Shown here piece by piece: positions 44,586-53,210 of a stretch of 64,000 nt of DNA. The notes beneath the pieces are model-generated. The model was not told where the DNA came from. It did no database searches and saw only the letters and a list, made by a program, of their open reading frames with translations. The DNA is from AAA164-E04 sp014239995. GTDB taxonomy: Bacteria > Verrucomicrobiota > Verrucomicrobiia > Limisphaerales > AAA164-E04. The stretch spans positions 1 to 64,000 of the forward strand of contig JAQWLM010000067.1 in the NCBI GenBank assembly GCA_029247315.1. Reading direction: 5' to 3'. The translations under genes were made by a program, and so were the position numbers. Position 1 is the stretch's first letter. Every line of letters begins with the position of its first letter.

Positions 44586-46112
44586 ATGACTTGGATCTTA
44601 ATTATTATTGGATTGCTCGTGGGTGTGGCCGTTTTTGACCTTTGTCAGAAAAAGCATGCTATCCTGAGGAATTTTCCAATCATTGGTCATTTTCGATACC
44701 TGCTGGAGGCAATTGGACCAGAATTGCGTCAGTATATTGTCACGGACAACGACGAGGAGCGCCCTTTTTCACGTGACCAGCGCCGTTGGGTTTATGCGAC
44801 CTCGAAAAAGCAAAATGATTATTATGGCTTTGGCACCGATAATGATCTGGAGCTTTCGCCCAATTACATTTTCATCAAGCACAGTGTCTTTCCGCTGAAT
44901 CGATCCCTGGGCTCCCCGCATTACCGGATTCCCTGTGCCAAGGTCATGGGCGCTGCGCGTGGTCGGGCCAAGGCTTTCCGTCTCCCTTCTGTGGTCAATC
45001 TTTCCGCCATGAGTTTTGGCAGTCTCAGTGGTCCCGCGGTTGAATCCATCAACCGTGGTTGCGCCCTGGCAGGTGCGTTGCACAATACTGGAGAGGGAGG
45101 TATTTCAAGGCATCACCTGCATGGTGGCGATCTCATTTGGCAGATAGGTACAGGTTACTTTGGATGCAGGAATCAGGATGGCCAGTTTGACCTGGAGGCC
45201 TTTCGCAGTGTGGTGCAGCGTTACCCCCAGATTCGCGCCATTGAGGTCAAACTGAGTCAGGGAGCAAAAGCGGGCCTTGGTGGTGTTGTTCTGGCTCAGA
45301 AAGTTACCCCTGAAATTGCCTCCATTCGAGGAATTCAACCTGGTAAGGATTGTTTGAGCCCTCCATCCCACAGCACCTTCTCGGATGCGGACAGTCTTCT
45401 TGATTTTGTGGAATTGCTAGCGGAGGTTTCAGGTCTTCCGGTGGGTATTAAATCTGCCGTGGGGCAGACTTTATTCTGGGAAGATTTAGCGCAACAGATG
45501 TCTTCCGGTTCGCGCGGTCTTGATTTCGTGACCATCGACGGTGGCGAGGGTGGTACCGGTGCGGCACCACTGGTGTTTTCAGATCATGTGGCACTGCCTT
45601 TTAAACAGGCCTTTGCCAGAGTTTATTCAAGATTTGCCGAAAAAAATCTTACCGATAAACTTGTTTTCATGGGATCTGGAAAGCTTGGCTTTCCAGAGTC
45701 CGCGATTGTGGCCTTTGCATTGGGGTGTGATGCTTTGTCGGTTGGGCGTGAAGCCATGCTTGCCATTGGATGCATTCAGGCTCAGCGATGTCACACCGGC
45801 CATTGTCCCACAGGTGTGGCCACCCAGAATCCTTGGCTGATGCGTGGCCTTGATCCGACTCAAAAATCTTTTCGCCTTGCAAATTACATCAAGGTGCTGC
45901 GCAAGGAAATTCTGCGTGTCTGTCATGCTTCTGGAGTCCTTCATCCATGTCTGATGGACTCTGGTCATATTGAGCTTTCCGATGGGCGTTCAGGTATGAA
46001 GTCACTTGATGCCACCTACGGTTATTCTTCAGTTCATTCTTCGGTCAATCCCGAGTGGCTTGCAGAGCTCAATACCCTCATGGAGGAAGCGGCACAGCCC
46101 ACTGCCCCATGA
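44586..46112 (+). CDS. FMN-binding glutamate synthase family protein
   Basis: A 508-residue membrane-linked enzyme. An N-terminal helix (MTWILIIIGLLVGVAVFD) anchors it. The glutamate synthase FMN barrel follows: VVNLSAMSFGSLSGPAVESINRG, NTGEGGISRHHLHGGDLIWQIGTGYFG, EVKLSQGAKAGLGG and TIDGGEGGTGAAP. A [3Fe-4S]-type cysteine set is Cys396, Cys402 and Cys407 (GCIQAQRCHTGHCPTG). There is no glutaminase domain. These stand-alone synthases may transfer ammonia or serve as related oxidoreductases; the partner is unknown. Start at 44586 preferred over 44529 because it begins the helix. Confidence 0.9.
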   Translation: MTWILIIIGLLVGVAVFDLCQKKHAILRNFPIIGHFRYLLEAIGPELRQYIVTDNDEERPFSRDQRRWVYATSKKQNDYYGFGTDNDLELSPNYIFIKHSVFPLNRSLGSPHYRIPCAKVMGAARGRAKAFRLPSVVNLSAMSFGSLSGPAVESINRGCALAGALHNTGEGGISRHHLHGGDLIWQIGTGYFGCRNQDGQFDLEAFRSVVQRYPQIRAIEVKLSQGAKAGLGGVVLAQKVTPEIASIRGIQPGKDCLSPPSHSTFSDADSLLDFVELLAEVSGLPVGIKSAVGQTLFWEDLAQQMSSGSRGLDFVTIDGGEGGTGAAPLVFSDHVALPFKQAFARVYSRFAEKNLTDKLVFMGSGKLGFPESAIVAFALGCDALSVGREAMLAIGCIQAQRCHTGHCPTGVATQNPWLMRGLDPTQKSFRLANYIKVLRKEILRVCHASGVLHPCLMDSGHIELSDGRSGMKSLDATYGYSSVHSSVNPEWLAELNTLMEEAAQPTAP

Positions 46113-46182
46113 AGAGTGTCATGCAGGTGTCGGCATGGCTGGGCGAAAGACCCTGCCAGCAGGGTGTGCGCACAAGGTGCCC

Positions 46183-47163
46183 ATGACGGATTCACCCCAT
46201 ATTCGAGGTGCCAGGAAGGTCTTTAAGACGGAACTCATGGCGCTGGAGCATGTTCATGATCTCCTGGGTGATTCCTTTCATCTGACTGTTGAATGTCTGG
46301 TCAAGGCGATGGCTTCCAAGTCAAAAGTTGTGGTGGTGGGAGTGGGTAAATCAGGTAACATCGGCCGAAAGATTGCCGCCACTCTGACCAGCACGGGCAC
46401 CACCAGCGTATTTTTGGACAGTGTCGATGCGCTGCACGGAGATGTGGGTGTTGTTACCGATGGGGATGTCATCCTGATGTTGAGTTACTCGGGTGAGACG
46501 GATGAATTACTGAATCTATTGCCCGTGCTGAAGCGGTTTCAGGTCCAACTCATAGGGATGACGGGCGTGCGGACCTCTGCACTGGCTCGTTCCTGCAACC
46601 TGATTCTTGACGTCGAAGTACCCAGAGAGGCATGTCCCTTTAATCTGGCTCCCACATCAAGCACAACCGCGATGCTGGTGATGGGCGATGCCCTCGCCAT
46701 GGCAGTGCTACAGGCCAGGGGTTTTCGAAAAGCCGATTTTGCCGCACGTCACCCTTCCGGTGCGATTGGAAGGGCCCTGCTTCTCAGCATCAGGGATGTG
46801 ATGAGGAAGGGCGAACGAAATCCTGTTGCTACGGCATCAACATCCGTTCGAGAGGCCTTGATCATCATGGGACGCACCAAGTCGGGTTGCGTCAGTGTGG
46901 TGGATGAAGCGAACAGGCTTGTGGGGATTTTCACTGACGGTGACCTGCGTCGTTACCTGTCCCATAAGGCACACCCTCTGGAAGCCTCTGTGGGGGGAGT
47001 CATGTCGCCCAATCCGGTTACCATTCAACAAGACGCTTTGGCCGTCGAGGCCTTGAACCTTTTTGACAAGCAGAACATTGATGATCTCATCGTGATCAAT
47101 GCAGAGGGTGTGCCTGTGGGTCTCATCGACACGCAGGATCTTCCCAAGATGAAACTCATGTAA
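46183..47163 (+). CDS. kdsD: Arabinose-5-phosphate isomerase (KdsD/KpsF)
   Basis: Interconverts ribulose-5-phosphate and arabinose-5-phosphate, the first step to Kdo of lipopolysaccharide. From ATG 46183, preceded by AAGGTG, it has 326 residues, matching the family. The SIS domain has VVVVGVGKSGNIGRKIAATLTSTGT and LSYSGETDELLNLLP, then HGDVGVV and the HPSGAIGRALL linker. Two CBS domains follow (about 205-320), with FTDGDLRRYL and the closing GLIDTQDL. It follows the glutamate synthase gene by 70 bp. Confidence 0.94.
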   Translation: MTDSPHIRGARKVFKTELMALEHVHDLLGDSFHLTVECLVKAMASKSKVVVVGVGKSGNIGRKIAATLTSTGTTSVFLDSVDALHGDVGVVTDGDVILMLSYSGETDELLNLLPVLKRFQVQLIGMTGVRTSALARSCNLILDVEVPREACPFNLAPTSSTTAMLVMGDALAMAVLQARGFRKADFAARHPSGAIGRALLLSIRDVMRKGERNPVATASTSVREALIIMGRTKSGCVSVVDEANRLVGIFTDGDLRRYLSHKAHPLEASVGGVMSPNPVTIQQDALAVEALNLFDKQNIDDLIVINAEGVPVGLIDTQDLPKMKLM

Positions 47164-47429
47164 CAGGGGTAATCGTTCATCCCTTAGATACCCCTTGACC
47201 CAGTTGATTTGTCAGCGTAACCCTTTTCTTTCCGCATTCTCCGCAGGTCCTTTGATGTGATCTTTTATTATGGTGTTTATTTTCCTAACGTATTCTCGTA
47301 AAGTGAGATGAAACAAGTTCAGCTTCCTTTTTTTCCTGACTGGCAAGTGCCTCTAACCCGACCTCAGAGGAGGTTTTCTCCAAAAATATCTGTAACCAGC
47401 CCTCAGGGCTTCCCGTCTGTTCTCCTGTT

Positions 47430-47969
47430 ATGATTAAATCTATTCCATCTTTTGCAATCATCGCCCTCGTTGCGATGCATTTTCTGGCTCCCTCGGAAAT
47501 GATGGCTCAGGGCCGTGGTGAAGGCCGTGGTGAAGGCCGTGGCGGTCGTGGCGGTTTCAACATGGAGGAATTCCGTGCTCGAATGATGGATCGCATGAAG
47601 GAACAATTCGGCTTTTCTGACGCCGAATTCAAGGCGATCCTTCCTTTGATCGAGGAAGTTCAGGAAAAACAGCGCGCAGCGCGTAGCGGCGGGGGTATGA
47701 GTTCCATGATGAGCAGCCTCTTTGGTCGCGGAGGACGGGGTGGTGAAGGGCGGGGAGGTGAGCGAGGACGAGGGCGCGGTGGTAGTCCCGAACTTGAGGC
47801 CCTGCAGGGTGCCATCGAGTCAGGTGCCAACATTGAGGCCAAGCTCAAGGATTTTCGGGCGGCTCGTGCTAAGAAAGAGGCCGCACTTAAGAACTCGCAG
47901 GATACCCTGAAGGCTGTTCTGACCGTCAAGCAGGAGGCGGTTGCCGTGATGGTCGGTTTGATTCCATGA
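47430..47969 (+). CDS. Small secreted RG-rich helical protein
   Basis: A 179-residue exported protein with a signal peptide (SFAIIALVAMHFLAPSEMMA) and a mature start QGRGEGRGEGRGGRGG built from a tandem DNA repeat. A helical segment follows (EFRARMMDRMKEQFGFSDAEFKAILPLIEEVQEKQRAAR), then a glycine/arginine stretch (GRGGRGGEGRGGERGRGRGG) and a C-terminal helix (LKDFRAARAKKEAALKNSQDTLKAVLTVKQEAV). No family recognised; the helix-RG-helix layout recalls Spy/CpxP-like periplasmic proteins only loosely. It lies 38 bp before gspE and may be the first gene of the secretion operon. Confidence 0.75.
   Translation: MIKSIPSFAIIALVAMHFLAPSEMMAQGRGEGRGEGRGGRGGFNMEEFRARMMDRMKEQFGFSDAEFKAILPLIEEVQEKQRAARSGGGMSSMMSSLFGRGGRGGEGRGGERGRGRGGSPELEALQGAIESGANIEAKLKDFRAARAKKEAALKNSQDTLKAVLTVKQEAVAVMVGLIP
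47511..47546 (+). repeat. Three tandem 12-bp repeats in coding sequence
   Basis: GGCCGTGGTGAA occurs twice in tandem, then a variant GGCCGTGGCGGT. It encodes GRGE-GRGE-GRGG directly after the signal peptide of the RG-rich protein. Confidence 0.85.
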
Positions 47970-48007
47970 GGGATCCTGTCCTCTGACCACCTATTCACCG
48001 ACTTGCC

Positions 48008-49678
48008 ATGTCTCAATTATTGAACCAGATGGTTGAGTCCCGGCAGCTATCTGCTTCTGATGCCAAATGGCTTCTGGAACGACAGGGCAGCGGGGACGAG
48101 GACCGTTACGCAACCGAGCCCGAAGTGCTGCGGTGGTTGGCCCAGGAATATGCGGTCTCGTTTACCGACCTTGAAGAGGTGGACATCCATCGAGACGTCT
48201 TGGGACTCTTTCCAGCACGTCTACTCCTCAAAGAAGGTCTGCTTCCTCTCAAGCGCGAAAACGGAGCCGTAGACATCGCCACAAGTCGCTTGTTTGCCAC
48301 CCAGGGCCTGGATACTCTCAAATCACTTACTGGCCTCAAGCTCAACCCTGTGCTGGCGCCTTCCGAGGCAATCCAGAGGGAGATTAAAAAGCGTCTTGGG
48401 GTTGGTGCAGACACCATTGACACGCTCAAGGACGATGCATCCTTCCAGATCGTTGATGAACAGGCGACGGAACACACGGACCTGGATAATGCCGCCGAGG
48501 ATGCTTCCATCATCCGGTTCGTGAATCAAGTGTTGAGTGACGCCATTGACTTACGCGCCACGGACATTCACCTGGAACCTTTCGAGGAGGAACTTCAGAT
48601 TCGCTATCGCATTGATGGTGTCCTGCAGGAAGTTCCCGTACCTGCCGAGATCAAGCGTTTTCAACCCGCCATTGTCTCCCGCGTCAAGATTCTCAGTCAC
48701 CTCAATATTGCGGAGAAACGCCTTCCTCAGGACGGTCGCATCAAGTTGAAGTTACGGCAAGGTGAAGTGGATGTGCGCGTTTCTATCATCCCGATGTTGC
48801 ATGGGGAGGCGGTTGTGATGCGATTACTTCGGCAAGATGGGTCGATTCCGGGACTCGATCAGATTGGCATGGGGCAAGAGGAATTGAAGCTGTTCAAGCA
48901 AATCCTCACCATTCCCCATGGAATTTTTCTGGTAACAGGGCCTACGGGCAGCGGTAAAACCACCACGCTTTACACTGCCTTGAACACCATCAATGACATG
49001 GCGCGCAAGATCATCACAGTGGAGGATCCGGTGGAATATCAGATCAGGGGCATCAACCAGATACAGGTATCCGAAAAATCCGGCTTGACCTTCGCCAGGG
49101 GATTGAGGGCTATCTTGCGGCATGATCCAGATGTCGTGCTGATTGGTGAGATACGTGACGAGGAAACGGCTCGAATTGCCATTCAGGCCTCCTTGACCGG
49201 TCACCTGGTTTTCTCCACGCTTCATACCAACGACGCTCCCAGTGCCATGACTCGATTGATCGACATGGGTATTGAGCCATACCTCGTCGCCTCTTCGCTT
49301 GAAGGGGTGCTTGCCCAGCGACTTGTCAGGACACTCTGTCCGCATTGCCGTGAACAGGACAAGTCCGAAAGGGTCAAGGCCATGCTCGAGAGCGCGAAAA
49401 TACCTCCTGGAACGCCTCTCTACAAGGCCGTCGGCTGCCGGGAATGCCGCCAGACGGGTTATCATGGTCGGCGAGCTGTCTTCGAGATGATGGGTGTCAG
49501 CTATCCCATTCGTCAGCGTATCCTACAGAATGCTTCCAGCGGTGAACTCAAGGAACTTGCACGTAAGGAAGGCATGAGGACTTTGAGCCAGGACGGGTGG
49601 CGTCTTGTCGAGGAAGGGGTTACCACACCGGATGAGGTGATGCGTGTGGCAAAGGACGAGGTGCTTTCCAATTTGTAA
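48008..49678 (+). CDS. gspE: Type II secretion ATPase GspE
   Basis: Cytoplasmic motor of pseudopilus assembly; 556 residues. The N-terminal MshEN/T2SSE_N domain covers about 1-150. The Walker A box GPTGSGKTTTLYTALN starts at residue 311; then VEDPVEYQIRGINQIQV, the Asp box (RAILRHDPDVVLIGEIRDEETARIAIQASLTGHLVFSTLHTNDAP, with the conserved histidine box) and a zinc-binding CPHC...CREC pair at the end. GspE rather than PilB is favoured by the following gspF and pseudopilin genes. First of the gsp genes; gspF starts 15 bp later. Confidence 0.94.
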   Translation: MSQLLNQMVESRQLSASDAKWLLERQGSGDEDRYATEPEVLRWLAQEYAVSFTDLEEVDIHRDVLGLFPARLLLKEGLLPLKRENGAVDIATSRLFATQGLDTLKSLTGLKLNPVLAPSEAIQREIKKRLGVGADTIDTLKDDASFQIVDEQATEHTDLDNAAEDASIIRFVNQVLSDAIDLRATDIHLEPFEEELQIRYRIDGVLQEVPVPAEIKRFQPAIVSRVKILSHLNIAEKRLPQDGRIKLKLRQGEVDVRVSIIPMLHGEAVVMRLLRQDGSIPGLDQIGMGQEELKLFKQILTIPHGIFLVTGPTGSGKTTTLYTALNTINDMARKIITVEDPVEYQIRGINQIQVSEKSGLTFARGLRAILRHDPDVVLIGEIRDEETARIAIQASLTGHLVFSTLHTNDAPSAMTRLIDMGIEPYLVASSLEGVLAQRLVRTLCPHCREQDKSERVKAMLESAKIPPGTPLYKAVGCRECRQTGYHGRRAVFEMMGVSYPIRQRILQNASSGELKELARKEGMRTLSQDGWRLVEEGVTTPDEVMRVAKDEVLSNL

Positions 49679-49693
49679 TCTTTTGGGGATATT

Positions 49694-50929
49694 GTGGCAT
49701 CTTTTGAATACAAAGCCATCAAGGCTGACGGTCGCACCACCAATGGCTCTATTGAAGCCGGGGGTAGGCAGGATGCGTTCCGCAAGATGGAATCGCAGGG
49801 TCTCAGGCCCATCAGGCTGACTGAAAGAAAGACCGAGTCTCCCACGTCTTCCCAATCTGCCTCGCGATCCTTGCTTCCCTGGCAGTCAGGTAAAATCACC
49901 TTTAAAATGCTGGAGAATTTTACACGGCTTCTCTCCAGCCTTCTTTCCGCGGGGGTGCCTTTAAGCCGTGCCTTGGTGATCCTCTATCGGGAGGCGGCGA
50001 CCCCTTCGGCAGGTGAACGTTGGAAAGCGGTGCATGACTTTGTTGTGGATGGAATGTCGCTTGCCGCCTCGATGGGGCGGTTCCCGGACACTTTTCCAAA
50101 GGTGTATGTTGCCATGGTGGAAGCAGGCGAAACGGGGGGGTTTCTCGATATCGTGCTTGGCCAGATTGCGGATTTCCAGTCACGTGACAAGGAGCTGCGG
50201 GGAAAGGTGCTGTCGGCGATGATTTATCCGGTTGTACTGCTTTTCCTTGCCTTGGCCGTCTTGGTATTTTTGATGGTTTTCTTCATCCCACGCTTCAAGG
50301 TTTTGTTTGAGGGGTTCGATGCCGCTTTGCCCTTGCTGACGCAGGTGATCGTCGGTTGCAGTGCCTTTTGCCAAACGTATGGTTTTTTTATTCTCATCGG
50401 TGTTGGGATTGCTGGCGTCGTTTTTCGTAACTGGTTAGCTACTAATAATGGGCGTCGTCGGTTTGAACAGGTCATGCTCAACCTTCCTGTCATTGGGCCT
50501 CTGAATGCTCAGTTTGCCATGGCGCGTTTCTGTCGTATGTTGGGCACTCTACTGAATGCAGGCGTTCCTTTGATTCAAGGATTGAACGTTGCGCGCCGTT
50601 CAATAGGGAATCAAATTCTGGTGGACGCTGTTTCAGATTCAATCGAGCGCGTTAAAAAGGGAGATTCCCTGGCGCGCAGCTTATCAGACTGCCGGGTTCT
50701 GTTTCATGGTTCCATCCTTGAAATGATTTCGGTGGCGGAGGAAAGCGGCCGATTGGACGACGAGTTGATTCGACTGGCCGCGACCACTGAAAAGGAGCTG
50801 GATCAGCAGTTGAAGATGGCAGTCTCACTGATGGAGCCTCTGATGCTGTTCCTGATTGCTGGCTTCATAGGAACGATTTTTATCGGAATGGTGATTCCTA
50901 TCTTCACCATTCAGGACTACATTAAATAA
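49694..50929 (+). CDS. gspF: Type II secretion inner-membrane platform protein GspF
   Basis: Polytopic platform protein coupling GspE to the pseudopilus; 411 residues, starting with GTG 49694. The N-terminal cytoplasmic part begins FEYKAIKADGRTTNGSIEA. The two repeated T2SSF domains show LENFTRLLSSLLSAGVPLSRAL ... YVAMVEAGETGGFLDIVLGQIADF and ARFCRMLGTLLNAGVPLIQGLNVAR ... EMISVAEESGRLDDELIRLA. Three membrane helices (about 171-193, 215-236, and the tail near 380-405) are visible. It precedes gspG by 23 bp. Confidence 0.95.
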   Translation: MASFEYKAIKADGRTTNGSIEAGGRQDAFRKMESQGLRPIRLTERKTESPTSSQSASRSLLPWQSGKITFKMLENFTRLLSSLLSAGVPLSRALVILYREAATPSAGERWKAVHDFVVDGMSLAASMGRFPDTFPKVYVAMVEAGETGGFLDIVLGQIADFQSRDKELRGKVLSAMIYPVVLLFLALAVLVFLMVFFIPRFKVLFEGFDAALPLLTQVIVGCSAFCQTYGFFILIGVGIAGVVFRNWLATNNGRRRFEQVMLNLPVIGPLNAQFAMARFCRMLGTLLNAGVPLIQGLNVARRSIGNQILVDAVSDSIERVKKGDSLARSLSDCRVLFHGSILEMISVAEESGRLDDELIRLAATTEKELDQQLKMAVSLMEPLMLFLIAGFIGTIFIGMVIPIFTIQDYIK

Positions 50930-50952
50930 AAGACCCTCACCCAAAACGGATT

Positions 50953-51408
50953 ATGATACTAACAAAGCTGACTCACGACGCACATCGCCATCACTCAAAA
51001 GGCTTCACATTGGTGGAGATGCTGTTGGTATTGGTTATTCTGGCCGCACTCGCTGCCGTGGTCGTGCCCAAGTTTGCAGGTAGATCCCAGCAGGCCAAGG
51101 AGACGGCAGCGCGCAGCCAGATTGCGAACCTCGAAATTGCGCTCGACATGTTTGAGACTGACAATGGGTATTACCCTGCTGGCAGTGACGGCATGAATGA
51201 ACTGATTGATGAGCCTAACAACGCCACCAGCTGGCAGGGCCCTTACCTCAAAAAGGGGATCCCAATCGATCCATGGGGTAATGATTACGTGTATGAGTTT
51301 CCAGGTAAACAAAACAACGCGGGATACGACATCATGTCCATGGGGCCCGATGGGCGTGTGGGTGGAACCGACGATATTTCAAATTGGGATTACCAGAAAA
51401 GGGACTGA
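50953..51408 (+). CDS. gspG: Major pseudopilin GspG
   Basis: Main subunit of the type II secretion pseudopilus. The 151-residue precursor is cleaved at G17|F18 (KGFTLVEMLLVLVILAALAAVVVPKF), with Glu5. The body has ARSQIANLEIALDMFETDNGYYPA, GPYLKKGIPIDPWGNDYVYEFPG and the C-terminal MGPDGRVGGTDDISNW loop, where GspG binds calcium in known structures. The leader of 17 residues is long. Clear major pseudopilin rather than minor. Confidence 0.96.
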   Translation: MILTKLTHDAHRHHSKGFTLVEMLLVLVILAALAAVVVPKFAGRSQQAKETAARSQIANLEIALDMFETDNGYYPAGSDGMNELIDEPNNATSWQGPYLKKGIPIDPWGNDYVYEFPGKQNNAGYDIMSMGPDGRVGGTDDISNWDYQKRD

Positions 51409-51479
51409 TGCCGCTTGCGATGGGAAGTTGGTGCTTCATCCGTATGATGTGCCTCATGCCGGATACCATGTAATATGAT

Positions 51480-52064
51480 ATGAAAACAAATGCTTCGGCA
51501 CGTGCTATCCACAATCGAGTGAAGAGATCCTGGCAGGGTTTCACGCTTGTGGAGCTTATCATGGTCATGGTGGTGCTTGCGAGTATCATGGCTGTTTCGG
51601 CTCCATCCCTGAATCAGTTTTTTAAGCATTCGACGCTGAATGATGAGGCGCGTCGCATGGTGGGTTTGCTTGAAATGGCACGACGTGAAGCCATCTCCAA
51701 CGGATTTCCCATGCAGGTGTGGTTTGACATTGAAAACCAATGGTTTGGCATACGAGAACTCTCCGGCACAGGATCGGGAGTGAATGAGGCCACGGGGCAG
51801 CAAGAGACAGAGGGCCGTTTCTTTTATCAGATTCACAGTCAATTGGAACTCGAGCTGGATCGCACCCTGCCCAATATGAGTCTGCTTCCGAGTATTATTT
51901 ACTTCCCTGATGGCCTTATGGAGGAAACAAGTCTGAGGGGTTTTTATCTGAAGAACCGGAAGCGTGAGGATCAACGCCTACAAATTGCCCGCAGTCTCAA
52001 CGGATTGAGTTATGAGATCCGAAAAGCCGATGAAATGCTCCTTATCCAGAACGAGATTTTCTAG
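51480..52064 (+). CDS. gspH: Minor pseudopilin GspH-like
   Basis: A 194-residue precursor with SWQGFTLVELIMVMVVLASIMAVSAPSLNQFF, processed at G21|F22 with Glu5. A second block (NDEARRMVGLLEMARREAISNGFPMQVWFD) matches the GspH domain (surface strand after the helix). It is 71 bp after gspG, and the downstream gspI start lies inside its 3' end, 35 bp before the stop. The specific letter H follows gene order. Confidence 0.85.
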   Translation: MKTNASARAIHNRVKRSWQGFTLVELIMVMVVLASIMAVSAPSLNQFFKHSTLNDEARRMVGLLEMARREAISNGFPMQVWFDIENQWFGIRELSGTGSGVNEATGQQETEGRFFYQIHSQLELELDRTLPNMSLLPSIIYFPDGLMEETSLRGFYLKNRKREDQRLQIARSLNGLSYEIRKADEMLLIQNEIF

Positions 52065-52434
52065 GGAGAACCTGTCTCGTGGTGGTTTTACTTTCGCCGA
52101 GGTGCTTGCCGCACTCGTGTTTCTGGGTATCCTCTTACCTGTGGTGATGCAGGGCCTTGTCCTGGCAAATCGTGCTTCCATACTTGCAGAGCGCAAGCGC
52201 ATTGCAACCCATCTGGGTGATGGGCTTCTTACGGAACTGGTGGCGACTGACGACTGGCAATTTGCCGCCAGTCGCGGCAATTTCCAGCCAGAGCACATGG
52301 AATACCAGTGGGAACTGGTTCAGTCCGGATGGTTCGAGGGCGACATGCTTCAGTTGACGGTGAGGGTCACCTTTCCCGTCCAGGGGCGTCCCTATCAGGT
52401 AGAACTCGCCACATTGGTAGATAATTCATCATAA
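52030..52434 (+). CDS. gspI: Minor pseudopilin GspI-like
   Basis: Starting at ATG 52030 the precursor has 134 residues; an ATG at 52012 is also open. Processing at GG|FTFAEVLAALVFLGILLPVVMQG, with Glu5. The body (LANRASILAERKRIATHLGDGLLTELVA, MEYQWELVQSGWF, LQLTVRVTFPVQGRPYQVELATL) matches the GspI layout, with the mixed-strand domain. Overlaps gspH by 35 bp and precedes gspJ by 4 bp, so expression is translationally coupled. Confidence 0.85.
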   Translation: MKCSLSRTRFSRENLSRGGFTFAEVLAALVFLGILLPVVMQGLVLANRASILAERKRIATHLGDGLLTELVATDDWQFAASRGNFQPEHMEYQWELVQSGWFEGDMLQLTVRVTFPVQGRPYQVELATLVDNSS

Positions 52435-52438
52435 TGAC

Positions 52439-53188
52439 ATGAAAGTGGGTTTTGATGCATCCTTTCGTGCTCGCCAGGGCTTCACCCTGCTGGAAATCCT
52501 CGTTGCCAGTGTAGCGTTTGCCATGATTGTCATGGTCATCAAGGTGACCCTGATGGAATCCATGGATTTACGTGATCGCCGGCTGGAGCGCATGGAAAAA
52601 ATGAATACCAGGATGCGCTTGATCGAGATCATGCAGGTGGACTTGAGGCAATGTTTATTGACCGAGACGGACCTCGCTCCCAGCTTTTTAGGAGATTCTT
52701 CCAATGGAGGCATACAGCGTGCCGATCAGTTGGAGTTTTACGCCTGCAGCGGTGTTATCCTGACAAACCAGCCTTGGGGACATCTACAGAAAATACGTTA
52801 CTACCTTGGCGACCCCATGGACGATGGGCGTGAGGAACTTCCTGAAGGCATGTCCCTATACAGGGAAACAACGCGCAATCTATTGGCTTCCTCTCAGCAA
52901 ACAATCCAGCCGATGCCCATTGCCAACGGACTCGCCTCACTCGCGTTTCAATACTATGATGGAACGGTCTGGCACGACAACTGGGACTCAGCTTCGGAAG
53001 TTTCCAAACTCCCTGTGGCCGTTCGCATCCGTCTGGAGTTTGTTGATGATTCCGAGGATATGTCGTCCATTCAAGCAGCCAAGGCCCGGAAAAGGGGGTT
53101 GTCATCCGTGCAGACCACGGTTGCATTAATGGCAACTCCCAAGGTGGATGAAAGCGAGGATGCAGAGATGCCCGAGGAGGGCTCCTGA
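52439..53188 (+). CDS. gspJ: Minor pseudopilin GspJ-like
   Basis: A 249-residue precursor processed at RQG|FTLLEILVASVAFAMIVMVIKVTL, with Glu5. The long body carries RMEKMNTRMRLIEIMQVDLRQCLLTETDL (the conserved helix), later GVILTNQPWGHLQKIRYYLGD and VAVRIRLEFVDDSED, in line with GspJ. The acidic tail (KVDESEDAEMPEEGS) is unusual. GspI, J and K form a tip complex in known systems. The zinc-ribbon gene starts 22 bp later. Confidence 0.85.
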   Translation: MKVGFDASFRARQGFTLLEILVASVAFAMIVMVIKVTLMESMDLRDRRLERMEKMNTRMRLIEIMQVDLRQCLLTETDLAPSFLGDSSNGGIQRADQLEFYACSGVILTNQPWGHLQKIRYYLGDPMDDGREELPEGMSLYRETTRNLLASSQQTIQPMPIANGLASLAFQYYDGTVWHDNWDSASEVSKLPVAVRIRLEFVDDSEDMSSIQAAKARKRGLSSVQTTVALMATPKVDESEDAEMPEEGS

Positions 53189-53210
53189 GGGACTGAAAGC
53201 AAGGCGCGAT

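Noticed and set aside
47165..47195. AGGGGTA...TACCCCT hairpin just after kdsD
   Set aside because: Seven-base stem with a 17-base loop and no T run; too weak to call a terminator.
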